DNA from: Vitis vinifera | Taxonomy: Eukaryota; Streptophyta; Magnoliopsida; Vitales; Vitaceae | Assembly: GCF_030704535.1 (NCBI RefSeq) | Contig: NC_081810.1 | Span: forward strand, 7,016,501-7,080,500 | DNA: 64,000 nucleotides | Reading direction: 5' to 3' | In this document: piece after piece, positions 34,599 to 48,000 of the stretch | How positions within the stretch are numbered: the stretch's first letter is position 1 | Layout of the letters: each line of letters begins with the position of its first letter | Position numbers and translations under genes: made by a program | The notes under the pieces: model-generated | The model's database searches: none | What the model was told of the DNA's origin: nothing | What the model saw: the letters and a program-made list of their open reading frames with translations, nothing else

Positions 34599-35903
34599 CA
34601 AGGATGAAAATATCGGTAATTACGGATATATCGGTAACTTGATTTTACGGATATATTGGATATATCGAAGAAATATCGATGGATATTTTGGAAAAAAAAT
34701 TGATCAAAACTTATAAAAATATAAAAAAAAAAACCTCATAACAATGTAATTAGAAGTATAATAAATAATTTAAATTTATTTTGTTGAATAATTTGATATA
34801 TATATATATATATATATTATATGATTTACGATATTATATGTAATTATATTATGTGGGTCAATAAAAAATACGAATTTTGTAATTATGTATTCATTATCAA
34901 GCTTCATAAAAAATTTGATTTTGTTAAATACAAATAATTTATATATATTAACTTGATTTTATTAAATACCAATAATTTGTATATATTATCGCATAGCTGT
35001 TGGGTTCACTTTGGATCGTTGGATCACATCCAAATTCACTTTGACCATCGCCATGGAGTCATGATTTGTTTCCATTTTTTTTTTTTTTTTTATCTCTACT
35101 AAATTTTTAAAAAATCAAAAGGCCACCCATCCGAAAAGCCCTTTGCCGAAGACTCTCTCACTCGGGCATCAAAAAGCCCTTGGCTGAAGCTGCCCTCCGG
35201 ACGAGAGAATCGGCCCCAATTTCCTCTTTCACTCTCAATCCTCGCAGGTTCTAATCTAATCATTTGTTACTTTTTTTTTTGCAACCCTGTTTGATTCCCA
35301 AGAAAATCCATCCCCCATTCAATTTCCGGGAAAATCCATCCCCCATTCGATTTCCGGGAAAATTCATCCTCGTTTGATTTCCGAGAAAATTCATCCTCGT
35401 TTGATTTCCGAGAAAATCCATGCAAAACCCTCAAGGAAAACCAAAAAAATTGCTTTTTTTTTTTTTTTTTTCTCCCTGTGTTTTCTGATCTGTTCTAGGG
35501 TCGCTTTGCTTTTGTGCCATTGGATTTAAATTTCACGAACCCTAAATCCACGATTTTTGAGCCAGGCTGAAAAACAACCTTTGCCTGCAAGTCATGATCA
35601 GATTACCAAGGAACATCTTATGTTTTTAAAAAATAAAAATAAAAATTGGACAGATTTTGTATCCTGTGCGCGGGCTGGACTGGTAGGAAATATCGGGAAA
35701 TTTCCCGAAAAATCGGCGATACAAACCGAAATTTCACCGATTTTTTGCTTGCAGCCATGTTTCGGTGATTTTTTCGCCGATTTTAACAGAAATTTGGCGA
35801 AATTTCTCCCGTCGACATTTCGCCCCCGTCTTTCGTATCGCCGGCCACCGAAACCCGAAATTTCGGCGAAATTTCCGCGAAAAAATGGAGACTTTCATCC
35901 TTG
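34599..35903. mobile_element. hAT-type non-autonomous element, perfect 8-bp target duplication
   Basis: 1,305 bp, bounded by inverted CAAGGATGAAA (34599-34609) and TTTCATCCTTG (35893-35903). CTGACACC occurs directly outside both ends (34591-34598 and 35904-35911). An 8-bp duplication with short TIRs is typical of hAT. The left subterminal region repeats GGATATATCGG-like words and the right one repeats GAAATTTCGGCGAAATTTC-like words. The centre (about 35000-35560) looks like a plant 5' UTR exon followed by the start of an intron (CTCGCAG then GTTCTAATC), with a minisatellite. The open frame 35557-35907 reaches into the terminal repeat and is not a convincing transposase. Confidence 0.9.
35299..35424 (+). 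repeat. Minisatellite inside the hAT-type element, about 4 units
   Basis: About four copies of a 28-30 bp unit, GAAAATCCATCCCCCATTCG then ATTTCCGG, with drift to GAAAATTCATCCTCGTTTG. Confidence 0.85.
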
Positions 35904-35959
35904 CTGACACCAAGTCTATAATTGCATTAAAATTGAAAATTCCCTTGTAATGATGTTAA

Positions 35960-36145
35960 TGGGCCAGTTTTTCTTTAACTTTAAACCGAAAGGAAAATCT
36001 GGCCCAATCATCACTCTGTTGATGTGGCCCATTCTGATAAACAATTTAGCCTAAAGAAAAGCGACAGTGTGGACGTTGCATTTCTAGGTCCCACGGTTGT
36101 GGGCGACCAAAAGGGCCCATCAAGTATTTAGCCGTTTGAGGCCCA
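35960..36145 (+). promoter_or_regulatory. PIGA promoter with five GGCCCA/TGGGCC motifs
   Basis: TGGGCC at 35960-35965 and GGCCCA at 36001-36006, 36026-36031, 36114-36119 and 36140-36145. Clusters of such site II motifs mark housekeeping plant promoters. They lie upstream of the probable first non-coding exon of PIGA. The hAT-type element ends only about 55 bp before the first motif. Confidence 0.55.
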
Positions 36146-36319
36146 GTAGAAAGTGGGTTTTATTTGGGACCAACTCATGTGAGCTGGCCTCTTTAGCTCT
36201 CCCCTTTTCTTTCTTTTCCTAGATAAAGAAATTGATTAATTAAGATGACGATAATAACAATAATAATAAAAACATGTTTCAAAACTAAAATTAGATTTAC
36301 ATGGATTGAAATTTTAAAG

Positions 36320-36491
36320 CGAAGCGTTGAGCTTGGCCTGGCTTTCATTCGGACGCTTGATTGAACTCACGTCACGTTATACGCCGCTTTGGGTTTGCTT
36401 GCAGCAGAAGAATCCTTCATCTCTGTTTACACAAAATCATTCAATCAATCAATCTCCAAACTCTGCGTTTCGGTCGATTTCTGAGTTCAAG
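36320..36491 (+). other. Probable first 5' UTR exon of the PIGA locus
   Basis: C/T-rich leader-like sequence ending in GAGTTCAAG before GTATTG, a good splice donor. The start is approximate. It could feed the exon at 37751-37832. Confidence 0.4.
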
Positions 36492-37750
36492 GTATTGTTC
36501 CAATCTCTATCCCAGTTCAATCAATCGACTCGTTTGCATGCTGAGAAAACAATGTTAAATGAAAGGAAATTTTAAATCGTAAAATTTTTGACCGTCTAAG
36601 GCTCGAGAATACAGAATATTGTATTTTACCTAAAACTCATGACTCTCTGGCTAAGGTGTTCTGAATTTTTTATATTTTTTATTTTGTTTTTTTTTTATTT
36701 TTGGTAGCAAAGAAAGTGAGAGATCAAACGCAGTAATCAAAATGTGGTTTTCTTGTACTTTTCTTCGTTTTATTAGTAACCCAAGCGGAGTGCCGGATTT
36801 CACTCTGCGTGCATTATAATTTGGGAATGCAATTGCCGGAAGTTTTTATTTCTAGGGTTTCTGAACAGCCCTGGAACTATTGCCAGTTTGGATTACAGCT
36901 AGGACTGGATTTTTGGTTAGAGAATGGTTTCTTATATAAAATAATTTTAGTTTATACAGATAGAAAATATCAAAAAAGGATTTTTGTTCGAGAATGTTTT
37001 CTTATATAAAACCATTTTTAGTTTAAATAGAGAGAAAATATGAAAAAAATTAATTAAATTTGAATTGTAAAATTTTCATTTTTCATCAACATGATTTGTG
37101 AATATAGAAAAATGCCACTTCACTTGTAGTTCACACTGTCAAGGGTTTTTCCATTTTTCCTTTTTTCTCTCTCTCTTTTTTGGTAGCAAAAGATGAAAAA
37201 TAACATAGGAGGGAAAATGTTGTTTTCTTTTATTTCTCTATTTTCTTGGAAACCAAACGGAGGGATAGGGTTTATCTTTGAATGCTTTTAACCTGTCAAT
37301 GCTATTGTTGAAAATTTTGAGTTCTAGGATTACATTATGGACTACATTGAAAACCCATCAAAAATTATGGACTACATTAAAAATGCCAATGATCACCAGT
37401 CATCATTTTCCTCATGATGCTAAAATTTTAATTATAGGATAAAAATAGAGAATTTCCCACTGAGGAAATGTTAGAACAAATTGAATAATTCTGGAAAGGA
37501 GTTTGAGCAAGAGAGGAATTTGTAGAAAGTGTCATCTAGAATGACAGCCTGATCTGGACATCCTTTTTTTGTGAAGTGGATGATCTTGCAAAGGCAATTT
37601 TCTTCACAATTTCTTATGTATTTAGCTTATAAAAAACACAAAAAGAAAATTCTTAGGCAGTTTCTACAGTTAATCTTATACGAGTGTATATTATCCTTTT
37701 GTGGTGGAGAAAATTTCATCTTACCTATTCTCGTATTCTAATAATTTCAG
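36492..37750 (+). other. Probable first 5' UTR intron of the PIGA locus
   Basis: From the donor after 36491 to the acceptor ATAATTTCAG at 37741-37750. Contains a short direct repeat (TTTCTTATATAAAA at about 36928 and 36997). No coding sequence recognised. Confidence 0.4.
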
Positions 37751-37832
37751 GCCTCTTCCGTCTGATGGTCATGGGGTCTATCTTCGACTTATCTGAAACA
37801 TCCAAGCGTGTTCCTCAACCCTCCCTAGTAAT
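37751..37832 (+). other. Probable 5' UTR exon with an upstream ORF
   Basis: Bounded by TTTCAG and GTGAGT. It contains an ATG at 37765 (MVMGSIFDLSETSKRVPQPS) that would stop soon after splicing to either 40577 or 42009. If transcribed it would be a uORF of about 25 codons ahead of PIGA. Confidence 0.4.
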
Positions 37833-39251
37833 GTGAGTATCAAATTTTGCAAAATGTTAATCTGGGTTATTAATTCATTTTGCCTTGCAGTTGAATGGCT
37901 GCATATTTAAACTTACTTTTAGAGTTTCAACACATTCTCATTTTTAAGTAATGGGTAATTTAGCGAAGCATATGAGGTTTGAAATTTCTGTTAGATCATG
38001 CTGTTTTCACTGGCAGTTGGCTGAAGTTTGAAGAGAACATTTAATTCCATCATTGAATAAACCTAGAGATGAATGTCTTACCACCTATATATGGTGTTAT
38101 ATTTCTATTAGCTGGATAGATTCATCTGCAATAGAATGTCTATGCTCTGTATGCTTTATCCTTTCATTTCAATCATTTAATGGAGTAGACTTGGGTCTAA
38201 CAATTAAATATATAAAAAAGGATTTATCTTGAATAAAAGTTCACTAACTTTGGCATGAAAATATAAATAATATCTATCATGATACCAAAATGGAAGCCTT
38301 TGGAAGAAAAGGGAGAGTAACACAAAAATAAAAAATAAAAACTTGTATATTAAAAATAGAAAAGAAGCAACTTTAAGGTATAAAATAAGTAAAATGAATT
38401 TAATTTTTATCAGTTTTAATCAATAAGTAATAAAAAGGTGAATTTATTATGTATTTTAAGATGAGCTTATTATGATTGTTATATTTAAATAATAAAAATG
38501 TGAAATATGAGGGGAGATAAGTGATACAAATATACAATAGAGGTAGTTTAGAAAGGAAAAAGTCTACAAACTTTTTGTACTTTTATTTTTCTTTTGATAG
38601 GTAAACAAGAAATGCATTAAAAATGCCATGAAGAAAGCGCACCATAGTACACAGGATGAATACAATGATTGCCAAGGAACTTTTTGTACTTTTTATATAT
38701 AGTATAGATAAGCAAACATCTATTAAACAAAGTTCATATGTAGTCAATCCTAATTGATGTTTCAAAAAGAAAATATTAAAATTTTATGAGTTTTTTAGGA
38801 CATATTTAGAACCTTGGAAAATGTGAGAAAAGAAAAAAAATGAAAAGGAATTTTTTTTTTTTTATGCATGGATGAGATGCAAAAAGGTAGGGGGAAAAAG
38901 AAAAAAAAGAAGAGGAAAATGTTAAAATATTTTCCTCATTTTTCTTAGAAGAATGCAAGGAAACCTTGAGAGAAAAGTGAAGAGAGAGATTGAACCAAGG
39001 GAAAAGGTAGGAATTGATTCCTCATTCTTATTTCAGAACTGTTAACTCCAGTCTCTCATCAATCCCATCTTTAAAACAGGTAAGCCTTTTGAACTTTTAC
39101 TTATGGCTACTTCTAACACTATTTGGTTTTTCTTCTAGATTTTGTATTAATAAATATAATGCAAAATCCTGAAGAAAAACCAAATTGGGTTAGAAGTAGA
39201 CATAAAAGTTCAATGAGAGGCCAACATGTGAGAAAGAGGAAACTCTAAGAC

Positions 39252-39298
<47 letters not shown>

Positions 39299-40576
39299 AG
39301 GGAGGGAGGGAGGGAGAGAGAGGGGTGTACCCATTTTTTGAGGATGGGACTGAGGAGAAACTGAAGCTAGAAGCTCTGAAATAAGAATTGGATTTATTGA
39401 TTTTATGTTTCATGTTAGCTTCTCTCTTGCACAGTGTGTTTTTTTAAAATGCTTGACATGGGAATTGTTTGTTCAATCCAATCAAAGGGTTTAAAATTTT
39501 TGGATTTTTGGATTCCACTTTCAAATGATTGAAATCTTGGAAAGTTCATGCTACTATGACTGAGTATATGTATAAGTTTTATTCTATTATTAGGATTCTT
39601 TCAATTTCTGGATATGTATCTGATTCATTGTTATTTGGGTTTTTTCTAGTCTATGAAATGAGTTGCCATAAATTATTTTGCTGTTGTGTAGAATAAGGTG
39701 CTAGATGGGGTAAAATGAAATGTTGTAACATACTGCTTCTATTTCAGTTTCATTAAGACCATAGTCGGAATCAACTTAATTTAAGTCCTGATGTAGTCAA
39801 AGATGGCTGTGGGGTTTTGATGTGTGAACAAGGGAAATGTAACTTTGAGTGATTCTGAGGGAACTTAAAAACTTTATCATGACTTTCTTCCAGAATTTCT
39901 GCATGCTTAAATTTGGGTAAAAGGGTGTGACTGGAGCAACTTTGGTGATCCTCCCCTTTGTCCCTCTTCTTTTTAAGTGAAGGAAGTGAAGGAGAAAGTT
40001 ACTGTGTGGTTTTGTAAATCCAGCTGGATATTCTCCTTGATCCTCTGATAAATATCACTTTTGAATTTACTCAAAAGGCCTGGTGTTCGGTGCTTCTTTA
40101 GGAATCATCCCAACAACAAAATTGAGGTTGGAGAAAGGGTGAAACTGCTTGAAGTAGTTGGACTCCAAAGTAACCTGGAAATATTATATAAAGATAAATA
40201 GAAATGTTATTCATGGAAGTTCTATCTATGGTCCTTCAAACATGAAGTTGCTTCCCGGAACATTGTAAATGATTCAAATAATCATTTTTCAGTTATGTTA
40301 TTGATGGAGGTAAAAATGTTAAATTACATACTTAGGGTAGACGTGAATAGATCCAGTCATGTAAATATAGTGTTTACAAGGGCCCTTAAGTGGGACCGAG
40401 TGCCTCCATTTATTAGGGAAATGTATTGCTTCAAATTATTGAAAAAAGCGAAGTAAACAAACAAAGGGCTTGGTTCTTATGGTTGTTTCTGTGTGACGAC
40501 TATTTGCCACAATCATCTGAAGGGGTTTCTAATCAGCCATTGGCCTTCTGACATGATGAATTTTTCTTGTTTTCAG
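37833..40576 (+). other. Probable intron, no gene seen
   Basis: Non-coding DNA with (GA)n and (GGGA)n repeats near 39.3 kb. A phrase of 39052-39214 reappears partly inverted around the microsatellite (AACTTTTACTTATGGCTACTTC versus GAAGTAGACATAAAAGTTC), giving an imperfect inverted repeat of about 39030-39410. Confidence 0.4.
39252..39325 (+). repeat. (GA)n/(GGGA)n microsatellite
   Basis: About 20 GA units followed by GGGA units and GAGAGAG. Confidence 0.95.
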
Positions 40577-40633
40577 CTTTGCTTGAGGAGTTAGCAATAA
40601 CTAGTCAAAAAGCTTGAGGGAGATTTCACATAC

Positions 40634-41632
40634 ATGGGTAGAATAGAGGAAGGCAACATGCTTGGGAAGATAGAGAGGAAGAGTAAAAAACAGAAGAAGC
40701 GTCAGGGCAGTGCTCCTGAAGAGTTAAATGACTGTAGTGATGCCATGCATGCTAGGGTGGAGGATGGCGCCAAAGTGAAAAAGGAAGGCAAGAACAAGAA
40801 GAAGAAGAGCAAGAAAGATGTGGTTTGCAATGATGCTGGATTCAATACTATTCAAAATGAGGCTGTACATGTGAAGGATTATGTGGAAGTGATTGATAGT
40901 AATAGAAAGGAGAATGATCAGATGACAAGGAGGAAATCGGAAATTATAAGAGATGACAAGGGATGTGAGAAAGGTTTGAAGAAGCATAGGAGAATTGGTG
41001 GAGAAGCTACTGTGGTCAAAGAGTTTTCAGACGTTAAGTTCCACGATGGAGGGGAGAAGAAAAGGAGCCTTAAGTTGAATGAAGAGAATGATGCTGGGGA
41101 TAACTGTATGTCAAAAGCAAGTAAAGATAAGAGGAGGAGCTATAGGGAGAATAGTGACAAATATGCAATCGATTCAATTTCCTTTTTGATGGAAATGCCC
41201 AAGTGTAATTAAAAGGGAAAATGTAGGGTAGTTGTGGGACAGAAAATCACCGAGAAGGAAGACATTGCCAAAATAAAGAATGGGGAAGAAAGAAATTGAA
41301 CAAAGAAGAATAAGAAAGGAAAGAGAGACAAGGTGAGTAGTGATATTGAGGAGAAGGACAGCATTGTGTATGCAAAATAGATTGGAAAGGTAAGGGAGCA
41401 CTATGATGGGAATATAATGGAAAAGGTCAATCACGGAAAGCAGGAAAAGAGACAGAAGATAAAGGATAAAGATGATTTGGGAAGTGGATTGCTACAACTT
41501 GTGGCTGAGAAACAGGGTGATAATAGCACCTTAAATGGAAATAAAAAGAATGTAGGCAATGGTATTATGTTTTTGATTAATGGGATAATCTCGTGTAAGG
41601 CAACTACTTCTCTGCTTTCCTTGATCATTTGA
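40634..41632 (+). pseudogene. Lysine-rich protein pseudogene in the PIGA 5' region
   Basis: An open frame of 192 codons from ATG 40634 (MGRIEEGNMLGKIERKSKKQ) is very rich in Lys, Arg, Glu and Asp with nuclear-localisation-like runs (KNKKKKSKKD, KKHRRIGG). The same frame continues in character (DIAKIKNGEERN, EKQEKRQKIKDKDD-like) past TAA 41210-41212, TGA 41297-41299 and TAG 41378-41380 to 41632. A good acceptor (TTGTTTTCAG, 40567-40576) precedes it. This suggests an old exon of a nucleolar-type basic protein, such as the N-terminal part of an RNA polymerase I termination-factor-like or DEK-like protein. The family is a guess. The first 192 codons could still be translated. Confidence 0.5.
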
Positions 41633-42028
41633 TTAAGCTTGAGATTTATCAGGTCAAGAGAGGTTTGGAGTCTTTTTAAGCCCAATGCATGTGGTCTTTT
41701 CCTCACAAAATTTATTTCTTTAGACTGTGCTTCTTCATACGCATTGAGTAATTCCTTGATGGGTTTCCTTCAAGAGAGTGGCAGTATGACCATGATTAGT
41801 AGCCACTGTATTTCCTCCCATAGCATTACTAAGATTTATGTAATGTTTTCATTGTTGTTTCATTTTTTGCATTGATTGATATTTACTATTTTAAATCATT
41901 TTAATATATCTTTTGTTGGTTGCTGTCTTGTTTACATCCAGTCTGTCTTGTCATGGTTTGCATGGATGGTTAGCTTCCATCTCAAACAAAATTTTATTTC
42001 TATTGCAGTTGTTGAGACACCAGGTGTC

Positions 42029-45000
42029 ATGGGTGACCAGAAAAGACATAAAATTTTAATGGTGTCTGATTTCTTTTATCCCAACTTTGGTGGGGTGGAG
42101 AATCACATCTACTACCTATCACAATGCTTGCTCAAGCTTGGTCATAAGGTCAGAAAGTAACTCCTTGCTTGCTAGGCCTGTATATTTTTGCATGCAGCCC
42201 TTATATTGTGTTTCGTAGGAGTGTTACAGGGAGAAAAGAAAAGACAATTTTTGAATGCTTCTTCCTGTTTTGTGGGGGGAAGGGAACAAAAATGAAAGAA
42301 AATTGGAGAAAACACTAACAGAATTCCCTTTTTGTCAACCCTGTCTCTTTCAATTCTTGTCAAGGAATGGACTGTAAGTCATTAAGCAGAAAATTGTATT
42401 GTTACTACTGTCTACCTGGCAGGCATATCAGAATCAGATTTAATTTCACTCACTTGTAGTTGCAGCTGGTTATGTATTTTTTATTATATTGTTATCCAGG
42501 TGGTGGTTCTGACTCATGCTTATGGAAATCGTTCTGGAGTGAGATATATGACAGGTGGCTTGAAAGTTTACTACATACCATGGAAACCATTTCTCATGCA
42601 GAACACCTTACCCACATTTTATGGGACTCTTCCAATTATGAGGACAATCCTCATTCGGGAAAAGATATCATTGGTGCATGGACATCAAGCCTTCTCAACT
42701 CTCTGTCATGAAGCTCTGATGCACGCACGCACTATGGGATACAAAGTCGTATTCACTGATCATTCACTCTATGGTTTTGCTGATGTGGGGAGCATCCACA
42801 TGAACAAGGTGCTGCAATTTACTTTAGCAGATGTGAGTCAGGCCATTTGTGTTTCTCATACAAGTAAGGAAAATACAGTCCTGCGGTCAGGGCTACCACC
42901 TGAGAAGGTCTTTGTAATACCAAATGCTGTGGACACAGCTATGTTCACACCTGCCCCAGAAAAACTCAGCCATAATGAAATTGTAATTATTGTGATAAGT
43001 AGATTGGTTTATCGAAAAGGCGCAGATTTGCTTGTTGAAGTCATTCCTGAAATATGCCGTTTGTTCTCCAATGTGAGTTGCTTAGGTCATGGTAGTGCCC
43101 TTTTGATTTTGATGCATACACAGTACTCTTTGTTAAACCTGTCATTCCTGGTTTCTCTTTTTCTCTGGATAAGGGATTTGCTTCTATTTATTTTTATATC
43201 TTTTTTGGTTTATGGGAACCTTATACCTTCCTATCACCACCTCAATCCCTTGATGTACATGTACTTGGTTTCTTCTCCTTCCAAAAAATGGGTAGCATCA
43301 AATGCGCTAAGCCATCACCATCTTAAATGGTGGATCATCGTTCCCCTACAGAAGTTGAGAAAGATAACATCTATTGCATATAAGAGATAAAAACATTCAT
43401 TAGCCTTGAAATCTTGCAAAAGATCCATGGCCATCAAATTAGGTTTATTGGATTAAATCCTGTCTTTGTCAATACATTCATCTCCATTATCTATGGCTAT
43501 AAATATGTATTTTGACTTATGTTTTAAAACATCAAATTGTTCATTGAGGTATTTATTGATGAATCGTTGATGTTAAACTAATATTAGCATATCAATAATA
43601 TATTGGTTCATCTCCTACATATCAAGATCTGAATTGTCAATACTTTTTTTTTTAGGAATTTTTTTGATATATTTCTTTGTTTCTAATTTGTCATTGATTC
43701 TTGCTATACCACTTTTAATAGTTGATTGAAAACTAATTGTTTGGATGTTAGAAATAACTTGCTTTTGGCTTTTGCTTATATGCTATTAAGAAGTACTTTG
43801 CTGCCTACTCTTGTCAGATTCATTATTTATGAATTTTATTCTGCAGGATTTGTGAGTTTTATTTGTGCATTAATGACCATTTTATTGTTTTTTTGAAGAT
43901 TCAATAGAATTGTTATCTTTTCCAAGCAGTTTTAGAATTTTCTCTCTCGTCTTTTATTTTTTTTTTTACTTTTTTGTATTTTTTTGGGGATCAAAAACAT
44001 ACCATATCGGTTTTAGAAATCCTACCATTTATTTTGGGATCAAAACATATTCGTGGAAATAAGTTCTCACAATTTTAACTTAGGAGCTGGCCTTGCTGGG
44101 TATAGAATTACCTTTCAAGGAAGCCAATCGTGGTGGAGCTTGTTTTTCTTTTTCTATTTGGAAAATCTCTATATGGGAAAATTAGTGTATGGATGGCAGT
44201 TTCATATTTACATGATGGAATCACAATTATTAGTATGTTTTTGTCTGCATTCTGTCATCTCATTTAGAAAAATGTGTTAAGGTTCGTTTCATTGTCGGAG
44301 GTGATGGACCTAAACGAGTGCGGCTGGAAGAAATGAGGGAAAAGAACTCTCTTCAAGATCGAGTTGAAATGCTGGGGGCTGTTCCACATGCTAGAGTACG
44401 GTCGGTCTTAATTTCTGGCCATATATTCTTGAACAGGTAATGAGTTAGTTCTTAGTATGTCAAACTTTTGTCTGCTTTATCTTTGAAAATGGTCTCTCTA
44501 CTTCATGTTGTAGCTTGATCAACTTACCAGATATTATGGTTCTTTATAAAAGTTAAACCTTAATTTTGATCTATTGAATTGTGGATATGATTAAGAGCCT
44601 CTTTCAAAACAATAAAAAACTAATAATTGAGATATAATCATAGTTATTTAAAACTTAGGCTACCTGATAAAACACAACAATGCGATAAAACATTTTTATG
44701 TAAAACATGGTATGCATCTTACTATTCATTGAAATATTTTAACTCTTGTGATCTTACTATTTTTCATAAAGTAGTTATAAATTACTCCTTACTTCATTCT
44801 TCTATTATAATATGATTTACATATATAAGTAATTTTTTTATATTTATTTTTCAATTTTCATTGTGTAAAAAAAAACTTAGAATACATGGTATTATGAGAT
44901 ATATGATACACAAATGTAGGGAAAAAAAATACATGATAAAACTGGGGATTTTTTAGGGTTTTTATATATGTATAATAACCAAATGTGGGGGAAAATGCAT

Positions 45001-48000
45001 GATAGAGCTAGGCTCTATGATTGAAAAATTTGCATCTCTGTCTGCTTCCAAACCCAAATCTCTATTTTTCTTAAAGAGAATACCCTTCCTAAGAGTGAAT
45101 TTTAGGTATCGGAGAATTCTGTACGCTGCTTCTAGATGACTTTCTCTTGGTGAATGCATAAATTGGCTAACAACACTTACCACATAGGCTATATCCGGTC
45201 TAGTAAAAGAGAAGTATATAAGCCTCCCAACTAGCCTTGGATACATACTTCATACTGCCTCCTTTTTATCATTACCTAGCTTGTGATTTGCTTCAATTTG
45301 TGTTTTGGCTGGCTTACATCCTAGCATCCCAGTTTCAATAGGAAGATTAATAACATACTTTTGTGATATAAAGGTACCTTTCTCGAATGAGCTACCTTAA
45401 TCCCCAAAAAGTACTTCAATTTTCCTAGATCTTTTATCTCAAACTTTACAATGAGGTGTCTTTTTAGTTGTTCCATTTCTTCCAGATCATCACCAATAAC
45501 TATAATGTCATCTACATAAAAAATTAAAGCAGTCACCTTTGCTGAAGACGAGTGTTAATAAACAAGGTATGGTCTCCTTAACTCTACTGACACTTCATCT
45601 TCAACATAGCTTTAGTAAATCGTCCAAACTAGCCCCTAGGAGATTGCTTGAGTCCATAATGTGTTCTTAAGTTGTTGCACATGGTTGTTGTCGAGATTTT
45701 CATCCAATCCTAGTCCTCTAAATCACCATGTAAGAAAGTGTTTTGAGATCAAACTGCTGCAAAGACCAATTAAGATTAGCTAGCCAATGACAATAAAACT
45801 CAAACATCATTCATTTTACAACTGAAGCAAAGGTTTCTTGGTAATCTAGCTCATATGTTTGAGTATAGCCCTTGGCCACCAATCTAGATTTAAATCTTTC
45901 TAGAGTTCTAGTTGCCTTATATTTCACAATGAACTCCTACTTATACCCAATTGGTCTCTCCCCTTAGGAAGCTCAACAACCTCCCATGTTTGACTTTTTT
46001 CTAGTGCTCTCATTTCCTCACTCATATCTTTCCTCCAGTTCTCATTTCTAAGTACTTATTGGACAGTTTTTGGAATATCAATGGGATTTAATTTACATAA
46101 GAGGGCTTTATGAGAGGGTGACAACCTATCAAATGAAATGAAGTTGGAGATAGGATGTTGAGTAGTGCATTTTTTTATTCCTCTCCTAATGGCGATTGAC
46201 AAGTCTAAATCCTTAAACATAAAATGATCATCATGGACTAAATCCTTAAACATAAGATGATCATCATGGATACCATATGATCATCATGCATACCATTTGA
46301 TCATCATGGATACCATCATTTTCTAGTATGTTCTCACCATTTAAAGAAGGCAAATTAGAAGGGAGCAATTTAGTACTTGTCATAGGATCCGAGTCTTGGA
46401 CTTGCTTTGATTCAAGTCGTGGTTGTTTCTTTCTTGAATAGACTTGCAACAGAGCAATAACTGGACTACCAAGTTTCTCACCTTTCATTTGGGACAAAAG
46501 AGTAGGAATTGGTGTATTAGGAGTGAACATAGGTTTGGATTCAGTAGGTTTAGGCAGGTCAAGATCAAAGAATGAACAATTCTTATCTTTTACTATAGGC
46601 TCCTCTTGGGGATAAGGTTTTGGGAAAAAAGGTTGACTTTCAACATAGGTTACATCTATAGAAGTAAAAAGAATTTTTTTGATGATAAATGATAACATTT
46701 GTAACCTTTCTTTGTTGAAGTGTACCCCAAAAAAATACACTTAGTGCTCTAAGATCTAGATTGCTGTGATTTTGTGCATAGATGTGAACATCTGAGACAC
46801 AATCGAACACTTTGGGAGGAATTTGGTTGAAACCACTAAACTCAGGAAAGAATTCCAAGAATGCCTCATAGGAGAAGGATGATTTAAAACTCAAGAAAAT
46901 ATTTTGTTTATAAGGGTGAGCAGCTGTTAGTACTGCTTCCCCTCAATAGGAGTTAGGCACATTGTTTTGAAACAATAAGGCTCTTGTAATTTCCAAAAGG
47001 TGCCTATTTTTTCTCTCCACTCCCTCATTTTATTTGTGGTGTATCACTACAAGATGAGTAATGTATAATTCCATTTTCTTGAAAATATGGGGATAGAATT
47101 TTATTAAAGTACTCTCGAGCATTGTTAGACGTCACATTGTTTATTTAAACCTCAAATTGATTATTGATCATTTTGTGAAATATAGGAAACACACTGCTCA
47201 TGCTTGATTTATTTTTTAACAAATTAAGCCAAGTGGCTCTAGTGCTGCAATCATCAATGAAAGACACAAACCAGCGAGATCCAGAAACATTAGGAATACA
47301 AGAAGGACCCTGCACATCTTTATGAATCAAAGTGAATGGGCAATATGATCTATTATTAATCACAATGGAAATGAGGCCCTATGATGTTTGGCCAACTCAC
47401 AAACTTCACAGTGAAGCCTATTGATGTCTAAACTTTCAAAAAACAATGGAAACATTTTTTTCAACAAAGGGAATGGAGGATGATCTAATGTAAGATGTTG
47501 TAGCCAAATCTAGTCTTTATTTGATGTGGTTTTTTCTTAAAGGTAAGAGAGTGGTAGTTTGTTATTGGTTCCACTACTAGCTTCAAGAAGGTGGAGCCCT
47601 TTCTGTTCCCTATCACATGCAATCTTCTTTCCTATAACTTGGTCATAAAACACACAATGAGAAGGAAAAAAATGTAACGTTGCAATTTAGATCTTTTGTA
47701 ATTTGACAGATTGACAAGAAATTAATTGATAACTTTGGCAGATGTAAAACAGACTTCAAGAATAGAGATAGTGGCAGTTTTTTTTGTGCCTTGACCAGCC
47801 ACTTTGATCTTTTTATTACCAGGACAAGGAATGTATGTGAAAAAATTATGTGAAGAGTTTGTCAAATGGTCTGTGTCAATTACCCAGGAGCTTGAGAGAC
47901 AATCTTTTGAATCACTTAGAGCATAAGAATCACTGTACTTAACTGAGCGTGCCCATGAGCTTGAAGCACTTGGATTTTCTAGGAATGAGAGGGGATTTTT

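Noticed and set aside
35557..35907. 116-codon frame in the hAT-type element
   Set aside because: It runs through the subterminal repeats into the TIR and has no transposase motif; it may include a lost exon but cannot be called.
43073..43390. Extension of PIGA exon 2 to 43390
   Set aside because: Similarity to PIGA stops at the GTGAGT donor; the rest is intron read-through.
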